Assembly: GCF_910592395.1 (NCBI RefSeq) | Contig: NC_088309.1 | Location: 27,282,599-27,346,598 of the forward strand | Length of the DNA: 64,000 nucleotides | Direction: 5' to 3' | Source of the DNA: Lineus longissimus | Lineage: Eukaryota > Nemertea > Pilidiophora > Heteronemertea > Lineidae | Part shown: positions 24,203 to 34,700 of the stretch, piece by piece | Layout of the letters: the number at the start of each line of letters is the position of its first letter | Position numbering within the stretch: the stretch's first letter is position 1 | Notes under the pieces: generated by a model | What the model was told of the DNA's origin: nothing | The model's database searches: none | Seen by the model: the letters and a program-made list of their open reading frames with translations, nothing else | Made by a program: the position numbers and the translations under genes

Positions 24203-26271
24203 TCTTGGAGGTTGACTCTCTGCTGATGGAGCTCTTTGATGCAGAGGCTGACCGCCTCCTCTCCATCTTCTTCTCCTTCTTCTCTTTCATCCTTTGAGCG
24301 AGAAGTTTGGCATATTCTGCAGCAGCCTCCCTCTTCTTGGCCGTATGTTTCTTCTTCAAAGCCATCCTTCGCCTCTTACGTTGGAGAACAACTGGTGTCA
24401 CTAAACGCTGGATCTTGGGGGCCTTGGTCTGTTGCTTCTTGCCTGAAGGAAACAGATTAGGCTCATAGACGTAAGAATAACAATCCAACAGAAAAAGGAC
24501 TACAGTCTCAAAAGGATGCTTAGGTTCTCAACAGCAAATCTGTACGTTGCCCTTGACACTGAACTGAGCACAGGTGCATTTTTCGTGTTAGTTCTTTTTG
24601 ATACTATTGTCACAATCGAAATGTAAGTGTAGCAGTGGAATAGATCAATGCTCAGATTTGAAACAAGCTAGAACAATATTTTGAGTTACAACGAATTAAC
24701 CAACACACCACCACTGCCAAACCATATACGTAAATCACGATACCAAAAAGTTATTTCCATGAGTTCAATGCATACCTTCTTTGGCCTCAAGTGGTCTTCT
24801 GACCACATACTGTCGTACATCATCTTCCTTGGACAGATTGAACAACTTCCTGATCTTGGTGGCTCTCTTTGGTCCAAGTCGTCGTGGGATAGTGGTGTCG
24901 GTCAACCCAGGGATATCTGACTCACCTGGAACAAAACACAACATCATTTTGATGAGATCAGTAAAACATAGCAACCGCTTTCAAAGTTAGATCAATATTA
25001 AGATATCTTCACAAATTTAGTTCATTACTCTTCCACGGATTATAATGACGAATACTAAGATCATATGTTACAGGGTTCACCACCTTTGAAAGTCAAAAAC
25101 ACCTCTGGTTTCAGTAAAGCCAACCTTGAAGAAAACACGTACCCTTCTTGACGATAACCAGGCATAGCACACTGAGCTGAGCATCAACAATGCATCCACG
25201 GACAGACTTCCTCTTTCTCTCACCACTGCGGCGTGCACGGAAGCACGTGTGGCCTTTACCCAGCAGCAGGCGGACTCTGCCAGTGGTCAAGACACCCTGC
25301 TTCATGGGGAATCCCTGTTTGTCATTACCACCAGAAATCCTGAAGACGTAGCCCTGAAAATAAAGTAAATAATTTTAAAGGGGAAGAACCAGTTCAAAGT
25401 AACGAAGTTATCTTTTAAATTTACTCCCAACCCAAAAAGTTTGGTTGAAATTAATCTAACCCAAGTCTTCCCTATTGGATTGTTTTTTTCTTGTGTTGAG
25501 CGGCATTATTTATGATTCTTATTTCTCGAGTGTGCTCCTGCTACACTGATACCGACATGCACACGCAGAACACATACCTTCCATTCATCCCCTAGGCATT
25601 CGCCGTTCACCTCAGCAGAAATACGCTTCTCATAGAAGTTCCTCAGTTTCAGGTCATCGTTGACCTCAACCAGCTTTTGGCAGCCAGTGGCTGGGTAAGA
25701 GATATTCAACTGAAAAAGAAGAAGAAACCTTGTCAATATGTACATAGACTAGTCATCAAAGCGCACACAGGCCAAATATCAAGCATGCCCACAGCCACCC
25801 ATGCACCCATGCAGCACTCCTGTAAGCAGCCACCAGAAAGGAATGGTGTGTGGCAGTGCAGTCTGATGGCCAGCACAGACGATGGAGATTGGAGAGGGTT
25901 GGCTGTTGCTTCCGCCAACTACACTCATGGACTCTGATCAAAGTAGTATCGAAGAGATGATGGGGACACCAGGTTTAGCGATGGTGGACCAAGAGCGGTT
26001 GCACGAGTGACATAGACACTACCTACAAGACACTACAGATTTCCGTTCTTATGTACATATGATGTACACGAATACACGTGAAGTATATAAAATTCTGTGG
26101 ATAAACGGAGAGCACCGTCGACAGAATCGCCCTAATCTGAGCATTTATATCCAGAATTCAAACTTCATATTTATATATAATCAACTTCCTATACTAAACG
26201 TTTGTCTTATATGTCAATTTTTTTAATTCGACAATTGGATTGTCTATTATAAGTAAGTTTAATACCTTCAT
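24198..26271 (-). CDS. RPS6: 40S ribosomal protein S6 (eS6), 5 exons
   Basis: Structural protein of the small ribosomal subunit and the classic substrate of S6 kinase. Exons on the minus strand: 26271-26266 (ATG AAG only), 25709-25578, 25353-25143, 24925-24776 and 24442-24198. They join in phase to 247 residues (human has 249). Diagnostic stretches are [95 protein letters not shown] and the basic helix [15 protein letters not shown]. The C-terminal tail [19 protein letters not shown] keeps the arginine-rich serine cluster that is phosphorylated in other animals. The two-codon first exon is usual for ribosomal protein genes. The promoter carries a TOP-like tract (see promoter entry). Confidence 0.98.
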
Positions 26272-26459
26272 CTCAGGCTATTTTGCCTTTTTCATGAGCC
26301 TGCTAGAAAAGGCAGAATCTCGCGAGAAGTTTCGGGAACTGCAGGTGGCGCTCGGCGAACCTGAAAATTTTGGTTTCATGTCTTTGAGTTACAAAAACCC
26401 AACTTTTCTTCTCTACAGTATTACTAATCTCGAAATTAAGCTCATATGTTAATAGAACA
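26272..26459. promoter_or_regulatory. Divergent promoter between RPS6 and PRCC
   Basis: Only 188 bp separate the two start codons. TCTCGCGAGA at 26318-26327 is the known palindromic core-promoter element of TATA-less housekeeping genes. On the minus strand the pyrimidine run CCTTTTCT (26312-26305) sits about 35 nt before the RPS6 ATG and fits a 5' TOP start site, the feature that puts ribosomal protein mRNAs under mTOR control. No TATA box is evident on either side. That both genes use this region is inferred from spacing. Confidence 0.7.
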
Positions 26460-29400
26460 ATGTCATTAGGGCTTGTAGCATATGACAGTAGTGATGAAGG
26501 TAGTGAAAACAGTGATGTTGACGAGCAAAGCCGTCTCACTTCTTCAGAATCTTCAACAAACCAAAGCAAACTTTCCCAGTCAAAAATCAACACTGCATCT
26601 GTCAGCACTGCTGGCCTTGGCAGTGTGCGTGATGGAAGCAGTGGTCATAGTGGTACACTTGATAGAGGTACTGCACCAATTCGAGGTGGATGTGAGGAGA
26701 TCAATGACAACCGTTCAGTAGCCAGTGGCGATGGTGGCGGCGGTGTTTTGTCTGGCTTGTCAACGTTATCGTCTCATCATGAATGCAGGTCAGACCCAAC
26801 ACCAGCTTCAATGATATCGAAGTCACAGCAATCCAACAATGGAAATGATGATATATCTGATGAAGAAGACTTTGTTTCCTCAACAACTGGGCCTGTAGGG
26901 CAGTTTTCGAATCCTCTCTCTGGGCACATATCAGACGAGGAGGATGTCGGTCCTGGTCCAGCCAAGTTCTCCATCCTAGCAGGTTTACCAGCTCCAAAGA
27001 ATCAACTGTCAGAAGATGTTGATATTTCGTTCTTTACGACTACAACAAGACCGAGGACAGCGGTAAAGACAATACAAGAGACCACAGAAAGCTCTGCAAC
27101 ACTGCTGTCACTGGTGTCAGGTGTGTTGAAAAGCAAAATTTTAACAAAGTGTACTGTGAAATCTAACTGTTTTAGGTTAGCTGTGTCAGTTACCAGTATG
27201 AACTTACACGGTAAAAGTCTTAAATCTTTAACTTCTCCTTTACCTTGCAATATTTTGAAATCGAAAAAGTCTAGTGATTGTATACTATAATTTGAGTATA
27301 ATAATGGTCACATTGACAGAGTTTCACTGTGTCACTCCACTATTTTTCAACCTCCTATTTTCAATTCCAGAATTGCCTGCACCGAAAGCCAGTTCTGCAG
27401 TAACTCTATCTGGATATGAAGAGGAAGACGAAGTTGAAGAAGAGTACAAAAAAAAGCCAGTCAAGGCAGAGATTCCACTTCCAGTCCCAAAGAAAAGACA
27501 ACCCGTCAAGATAACAGTGCCATCATTAGCAGAGGTAAAGGAAGAATTACTTAGTGTTGCTTAAATGCTATATGATGCTGTCTGAAGTATTCACAGTCGA
27601 TAAAAAAGTTGAATATTCTATAATCTATATTCATACATGTATAATACAATACAAAAGACGTTATAAATCTTCATTTTACAAGAGTGTGGAATGAACTGCC
27701 AATGCCAATTCCTTCAGTGAGTTGGTAAAGCTCTTGACTGTTCTGCTTATACAGTGATCATGCTTCCATTCCATGCTTTACTGTTTCAGCTTGATTCTGA
27801 TGATGACGATGGACCAAGGAAAAAGAAAGCAAGACCAGCTGGAGGGGTAGGTTTATGCTTTATTGTGTGTGTTAAGAGTTGCTAGAGTTGAACAAGTTAT
27901 ACTACCCAGTACATGGACACGAACATGTCGATGTGTATTGGGTGATTATATTACTCTTTTGACACTTCCATGTATGTTTTTGTGAGAAGTGCCGGTTTTA
28001 AAAATATTGGCCTATTCAAGCTATTGTTTGAGTCAAAACTGCAATCAACCCTCCCTCACTCATGTGCTTTTACTTCCACAGGGTCTTAGCGGATTGCTGT
28101 CTATGCTGCCCACTCCAAAACAAATTGTGGTCAAAGAAAAAGGCAGGGCGCTGATACCTCATACTCTGACTAAAAGGCCAACACCAAAAGCTAGCATTGC
28201 TAAACCACGATCCACCGTTACACCTTCAACTTCTGCACAAGCAAAGAGGTTGCCAGGAGTACCTGATCATGCTGCCAGTGACAGTGATGAAGACAGTGAC
28301 TCTGTTAAATTCTTCTCTTTTGGTGGTGATGAACCTACAAGTACAGCTTCTACAAGCACAGACTTTCCTGATGTTGTAATGCGGACTAATCCAAAGAGTT
28401 ACCCCCAGGTCTCACTGAAACCTGTTTCATTTTCTGGTGCTAAACCTGATTCTACTTCTCCTAGTTCAACAGCCTCATTTTTGTCACATATGGATACAAA
28501 AGAAACGACTGTTTCTAGTTCTATGGACATAACAGCATGTGATAATCTAACTGGACTTAGAGGACCCTATAGTTCAGGAGCTGGTCAATCATCGGACTAT
28601 AGCCAGTTTGCGACTGGAAGTTATTACAGTGAAGGATATGGCCAGCATTCTGAAGCAGCAGCAGGATTTTCAGGAGAGACTGCCGAGGTAAGAACACGGT
28701 ATGATTGGTGAGCAGGATAAGATATTTTCATTTACTGCAGAGGTCTCAAGCTGGTGCCAAAACCTGAAGACAGGGTTTAAAGCAAAATTGTGAGTCAAAT
28801 GAGTGTTCAGTGCAAATTACCTTGTAGAAATGGGCAGCCAGAGCTGGAAAATAAGGAGGTTCACAGTAAACTTTTTAAAAGAAGGCTTTTCACTAAAGTT
28901 ATTTCAATCATGATTGTCCACCATGTTTAGTTGTTAGCAGTCATATCATTCCATTCTTTCAGCACTATGACAACAGTGGATTATATCAACCAAGTGTAAA
29001 TCAGATGGAGCAGATGACAAGTGATGAACAGGTACGTATTTCAAGTTTTATTGCAATGGATAATGAGTATAGTCATTAAAATGGAACCCATCATCATACA
29101 TACATGAATTGGAATTTGGATTTAAGACATTGAACAGCTCCTGCTCTGTGATCATTCCCTGAAGGCAGTTTTTGGTTGTTCATTCTCAACTTATCTCATC
29201 TATTTACAGTTCCAGAGAATGGTTGGTAAGAAGTTCCGCGGTGAAGCTATGCATATTGTTGATGTCAATGCGGATGATCAGATGAGTAAGGAAGACCTCA
29301 CCAAACACCTCACAGAAGAAGTTGCAGGATTCTCGTACAGTAAAAAGAAAAATAAGGACATGCCATCATCAGTGCAGAAGAGGAAACACCAGATCACTTA

Positions 29401-29849
29401 TCTGGCTTTCCAGGTAAAAATATTAAGTTTTGTTGCAAGGGAGCTTGGCCAGGGGTCTCATGCCTATGTGACATCATAAGGAGTACTCTAAGGAAAGTCC
29501 AATAGCTAATTACATGAATGGAACCCCCATCAAGAACTGTGGAGAGACATTTTGCATTGAATTTACCAAATTTAAGATTCAGTTGATACGACTTGGGAGG
29601 GAGTTGCCAAGGCCTTCGTATCAGGGTAATAATAAATGACGAGTTGCTTGTGTTCAGACAAAGTCACAACCCGTCTTGGAGAAGGGTGAGAAAGGCCGAC
29701 AAAAGGCCTACAGTATCTTCATTGCAAATGACCAGCCATAACATATTACTGTCTTTTTTCAGGCTAAGGAGAGGGAATTAGAATTGAAGAACCAGTGGGC
29801 TCAGAACAGGCAGACAAAGCGCCAGACTCAATCCAAATATGGATTTTAA
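26460..29849 (+). CDS. PRCC: PRCC family nuclear protein (mitotic/splicing associated), 7 exons
   Basis: Orthologue of the human papillary renal cell carcinoma translocation-associated protein, a nuclear speckle protein linked to pre-mRNA splicing and to the mitotic checkpoint protein MAD2L2. Exons: 26460-27120, 27371-27534, 27790-27846, 28082-28687, 28963-29031, 29210-29413 and 29763-29849, all GT-AG and in phase, giving 615 residues (human has 491). Matches are the N-terminal L-V-A-Y-x-S-S-D-E, LPAPK, KKRQPVKITVPSLAE, GLSGLLSMLPTPKQIVVKE, LIPHTLTKRP and above all the conserved C-terminus KRKHQITYLAFQAKERELELKNQWAQ ending QTQSKYGF (interrupted by the last intron). The extra length is a serine-rich, acidic first exon. 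The last part of the transcript is disrupted by the retrotransposon inserted 155 bp after the stop codon. Confidence 0.95.
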
Positions 29850-30000
29850 CACTGGGCGATCTTCAAAATAGGCACTTGAATTCTTCCTGAACAGGACTCA
29901 AGAACTTGCATGTGCTCATACACTACTGGACTATTTGTGACACTTCTGAAGTGATCTTGTACAATGCTGCAGACTGATGAACTGTTATTATATGTGCTGG

Positions 30001-30004
30001 ATGA
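30001..30004. repeat. Target site duplication, left copy (ATGA)
   Basis: ATGA directly precedes the left LTR and is repeated directly after the right LTR at 38864-38867. The next base on either side does not match, so the duplication is 4 bp. This fits Ty3/gypsy integrases, which make 4-6 bp duplications. Confidence 0.9.
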
Positions 30005-31196
30005 TGTTACCTGGACAGATCTGGAAAGTGGAGGGGAATATTCAAGAATTACGGACGACAAAATCGAAATTTCCGCGACACAATTTTAATGATATGCTGA
30101 ACGAACTACAATGGCGAAATACATACATAAAAGAGAAATATTGTCACATAACAGCCCTTTGACCTTTAGAAATGTGTACAATCAAAATACCAGTGATATC
30201 TATAGTAATTATACCCGATATGGGCCCACTGCCTATATAATCCAAGTATATACAATAAACATTAGAGTGACTAGCCGTGCTAGTTAATCTAAAAGAAATT
30301 GACAGAGTTAGGCCTAAACCTGAGAAAACATCAAGAAATCCCCGCACACAAAGTGTTAAAACCCGCAAAAACCCAAGAATTTCCGTGATTCACATTTTGA
30401 TTCACATGTCATTTGGAATGCGTGCGTCTCTCCGAATACGGAAAGCGGTTTACAAATATGGCAAAAATCTGTGACGTATTTAAAATCCCTTTAAACTTCC
30501 AACCAATCACAGCATCGCACTTTCCCAAATATGGCACATCTGACCTATTCATCGCTGACGTGACCCCAGCCACAGCCAATCAGAGCGTCGCCTGATGTCA
30601 ACAATACCAACGCGGTTGCATTGTTGACACTGTGTTCGAAACTAAAATCCCCGTTTCTGACATGAAACGTTAATCAAACATATGAAAACTTTATACAACA
30701 AAAATATACCTTAGCGTGACTTCTCTGAACAATAGTTGCGAACATTACATTCCCATTAAAGAATAGTTTGAAGCCCAAAATCCTTGACTGACGCTCAAGC
30801 GCGCACAGCTGATCCAGCCATTCTGACAGCCCGAGGCTCGACGCTCAACAAATTTGCCGAAAACTATTTACAAACATCTCTAACCTTTTGCATGTCAATA
30901 TACATCTGATCTACCAGTTTTACTACACATGACTAAATGATTTAAGGTTACTTACCTGGAAAGTGGAGGGGAATATTCAAGAATTACGGACGACAAAATC
31001 GAAATTTCCGCGACACAATTTTAATGATATGCTGAACGAACTACGCAGGCGCGAACTATTCCTACGACGTTCTCAGAAACGTAATCCCCGCGTCATTCTG
31101 TGCTTCGCTCAAGATCCACTCATTTGCCAAAAAAATGTGTCCCCCTTTTCTCGATGACTCCAAACTCATACCGCCGCATAAACTCATACCGTCACA
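30005..31196 (-). repeat. 3' LTR of the Ty3/gypsy element
   Basis: This 1192-bp LTR, in element orientation, begins TGTGACGG (31196) and ends GGTAACA (30005), so it has the usual TG...CA ends. It differs from the other LTR at two positions that I could see: A at 30129 against G at 37796, and A at 30685 against G at 38352. Each LTR also contains an exact 89-bp direct repeat (30021-30109 and 30956-31044). On the plus strand an AATAAA at 30254-30259 lies in the sense orientation of the host PRCC transcript. Confidence 0.95.
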
Positions 31197-31211
31197 TTCT
31201 CCCCCCCCCCC
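31197..31211 (-). other. Polypurine tract
   Basis: On the minus strand a run of eleven G followed by AGAA directly abuts the start of the 3' LTR. This is the expected site for plus-strand DNA priming. Its near-pure G composition is unusual but it is uninterrupted. Confidence 0.9.
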
Positions 31212-31718
31212 GTTCAAAATGATGTCGTCCTCGACATTAGTTCAATTCCAGAAAATACTTGCCCAAGAAGAAATGAATCTAAAATGCTACTCCACAGGCG
31301 CTGTACAACATACTGGTAAATACCCCAACGGCAAAATTACTCTAAATAATATACATCACCGAATTACAGGTTAGAGGATACCTGCATTCCTCTTCCTGGC
31401 GGTAAAGACAAACTGAAGAAATGGCCAATCTCTTCAGCAAACATCTGGTGGATTCCGCTTATCTTGTACAACTAGTCTCATGACTTTAGAAGCGCTTGGA
31501 CAATCTATTTTCTTCATAAGGTCATCTTACGTCATGGCTCAACTCTCACAAAGACCACCTGAAAAATACTACTTCACAGTATAATATACCTGAAAAGCAA
31601 ATTTATGATTAAATCCTTAATCTATTTACACCTGTTCCGTAATACGATAATATGTTTTACACTAACAAAATCCATGAATCACCCCTTGGCCTGAAATGCG
31701 TCTAGAAACATAGTCTAT
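31212..31718 (-). other. Untranslated 3' region of the retrotransposon
   Basis: About 500 bp lie between the pol stop codon and the polypurine tract. I see no open frame of note, and in particular no envelope-like frame with a signal peptide or transmembrane segment. Confidence 0.6.
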
Positions 31719-34700
31719 CTAGTGTCCATTAAAGCCTGGGATCGGATACTGCACGAAGATCGGGTATCCTCCCCATGGAGCTGACGGCCAACCCCCCATC
31801 TGCTGAACAGGTACTCCATGCACCATTGGATATGCCCTTGGTTCTTGCATTACTGGAAATGCTCTTGGTTGAACTGTAGGGTTCCCTAGCGTATTGTACG
31901 TCAGCGTTTGTGGTGGTCTCACTTGCCGTCTCGGTCGTTCCACTGGTCCATCAGTGGATGATTCTCTTGAATGCTCATCACTCGAATTGGATTGTTCAGT
32001 CCCGGAATTCTGGGTACTTGATTCATCCCTTGCATTCTCTGAATCATCTTGTTCTGCTTCTACCTCCGGTTCTATGTCCGCGCCATTGTCAGTCGGTGTA
32101 GGTTCTTGGTTCCGTGTTTCTGGAGTTGTCTCCTCACTTCGAAATCCTGGTACCAATCCCTCATCAGAACTCTCAATGTCGCTATCCAATTCATCAGACT
32201 CTTGATGCACCTCTGGTCGTCGTCGGTCTCTCCGTTTTCGCAATCGTCTGATTGGTGGTCCTTCAAATGGCAGCTCGTCGCATTGTAAGAGTAGATTCCG
32301 GTGTAGAATCCTAGTCCTGCCCATCCCTTTCTCCGGTTTGACCTCATAAACTGGTGCATTTGGCGATACTCGTTTGGTCACAATGTGGATATCCTTTTCC
32401 CAATACGACCTGATTTTTCCAGGGCCTCCCCTTTCACTGAGATTTCGTACCAACACTCTATCGCCCTCCTTCAAAATTGTGCTTCTCAGATGCTTGTCAT
32501 AATTCTTCTTTCCTTTCTCTTTGGATTTTCCTATGTTCTCTCTGGCCATATCATAGGCCTCTTTCAGTTGACCGGTCCATTTATCCACTGTGTCCAAACC
32601 TTCATCTTGATTACATCCAAAAACTAAATCAACTGGAAGTCTTGGGGATCTACCAAACAGAAGACGGAAAGGGGAGAATCCTGTAGAGTCATTCTTCGTA
32701 CAATTGTACGCATGTACTAGCTTGTCTACGTGACTCTTCCAATCCTTCTTGTGTTGTTCACTTAGGGTCCTCAACATCCCAAGTATAGTTCTATTCATCC
32801 TTTCACATGTTCCATTGCCAGCAGGGTGGTACGGTGTTGTCCGACTTCTACCAATTCCACATCTCTTCTGAAGCTGATGGAACAGATGGTTTTCAAATTC
32901 CCTTCCTTGGTCGTGATGAAGCTTTCCCGGAAATCCGAACCGAGGGATGAAGTCATTGAAAATCTTATCCGCTGCTGTACGACCAGACTTGTTCTTGGTT
33001 GGGTACACTTGCACAAAACGAGTGAAATGGTCCACCAAAACCAACATGTACTCATATCCTCCTTTTGAGCGTTCTAAGTGTACATAATCAATTGCTACCA
33101 GTTCAAATGGTTGGGTTGTCTCGATCGGTTTCAACTCTGCTCTCCTGGTCACCGTGGGTTTCTTGTCTTTGAGGCAAGGACATCTCTTCTGAATGTATCT
33201 GGTAATATCTTCACCCATACCAGGCCAGTAGAATCGTTCCTGTGCGAGGGCAATCACCCTATCTGGTCCCAAGTGTCCCATGTCTCGATGAAGCATCTCG
33301 TAAATCATTTGGTGGTATTCCTCTGGCAGGCATATTTGAGCACAATCTCGAGAGTCAGGTAATTTACAAGTTCTTCGTAGAATCCCATCCGAATCCAAAT
33401 GCAATCTATCCCAGCTCCTGATCCAAGTTCCAAGTTTCCTCCGCAACTTTCCTCGATATGTCCTGAGTTCCTCCTTTGTTGGCCTTTCACCACTGCTCAC
33501 CCATCGTTTCAACAAACCAGTTTCCGAGTCCTTATCTTGAGTCCTGGCTAGTTCTTGGGTAGGTATCACCTCCACGTTGTTTAAATCCAAAACGCTTTCC
33601 ATTTCCTCAGCGATACCCACAGGGTTGGTCGATAACACCTCAATCCATCCGAGTCCTGCTTCATAGCCTTCTCCAGTCAATGCCTTTCCTACACTTCCAA
33701 GCTGTTCAGGTCCTGCAGCTTCAGTACAACCCTGCATGTACACCTCAAAGTCCAAAGGTTGCCTACTCAATACATCAGCGTCTGTATTATTTATCCCTGG
33801 CTTGTAATGCAATGTGAAGTTGAAATCTGCCAGTTCACCAACCCAACGGTGACGTGTTGCATCCAGCTTCGCAGAAGTCAAAATGTATGTTAACGGGTTG
33901 TTGTCGGTGTAGACGTCAAAATGTGGGGCATAGTACAGGAAATCCCGGAATCTCTCCACCACGGCCCATTTCAACGCCAAAAACTCCAACTTGCCAGAAT
34001 GTAGATGGTAGTTTTTCTCTGCTGGACTTAATGACCTTGAACCGTAAGCGATTACCCTCAACTCATCATCTGCCTGTCTCTGGTAGAGAATAGCTCCAAG
34101 TCCTTGACCGCTGGCATCAGTGTGCAGAACGAATGGTTTTTCGTAATCCGGATATGCCATCACTGGGGTCGATGTCAGACATTCAATCAGCTCATCCAAT
34201 GTGCGACGATGTTCGTCTCTCCACTCAATCCGCTCTCGCGATGCTTTCTGACCTCCTCCCTTTGTCTTCCTACTTTGCTTCTTCTGTCGTCCTTTGGATT
34301 TCTGTTCCTTACCAGAATCGACTTCGCTCAACAGATCATACAAGCTTCTGGCCCGCCTACTGAAGTCTGGAATGAATTTCCGGTAATACCCAAGTAGTCC
34401 CATGAGTTGCCTCACCTCTCCTACCGTCTTTGGCTCTTTCTCTCTTAGTGCAAGAACAGGTTTGATATCTGCTGGGTCCATCCGATAGCCCCCTTCTGAA
34501 ACCAACTGCCCCAGAAACCTGACCTCCAACCTGAACAACATACATTTCTTTGGTTTCACTTTGATACCTTTATCCTTTAATCGTTTCAAAACCGATCTTA
34601 CATCTTCAATGTGTTGTTCAAAGGTCTTACTGAAAATGAGACAATCATCTAAATAGGGAATGCAACATTTATCACGCAAATCTACCAAAGTTTCCTCCAT

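Noticed and set aside
25710-26265. Box C/D snoRNA in the first RPS6 intron
   Set aside because: Ribosomal protein introns often host snoRNAs, but on the sense strand I found no RTGATGA box with a paired CTGA and flanking stem.
30277-30600. Plus-strand small frames inside the LTR
   Set aside because: They recur only because the LTR is duplicated. No homology or start context supports a gene.
31212-31718. Envelope gene of the retroelement
   Set aside because: No open frame with a signal peptide, fusion peptide or transmembrane segment lies between pol and the polypurine tract. The element is a retrotransposon without env.
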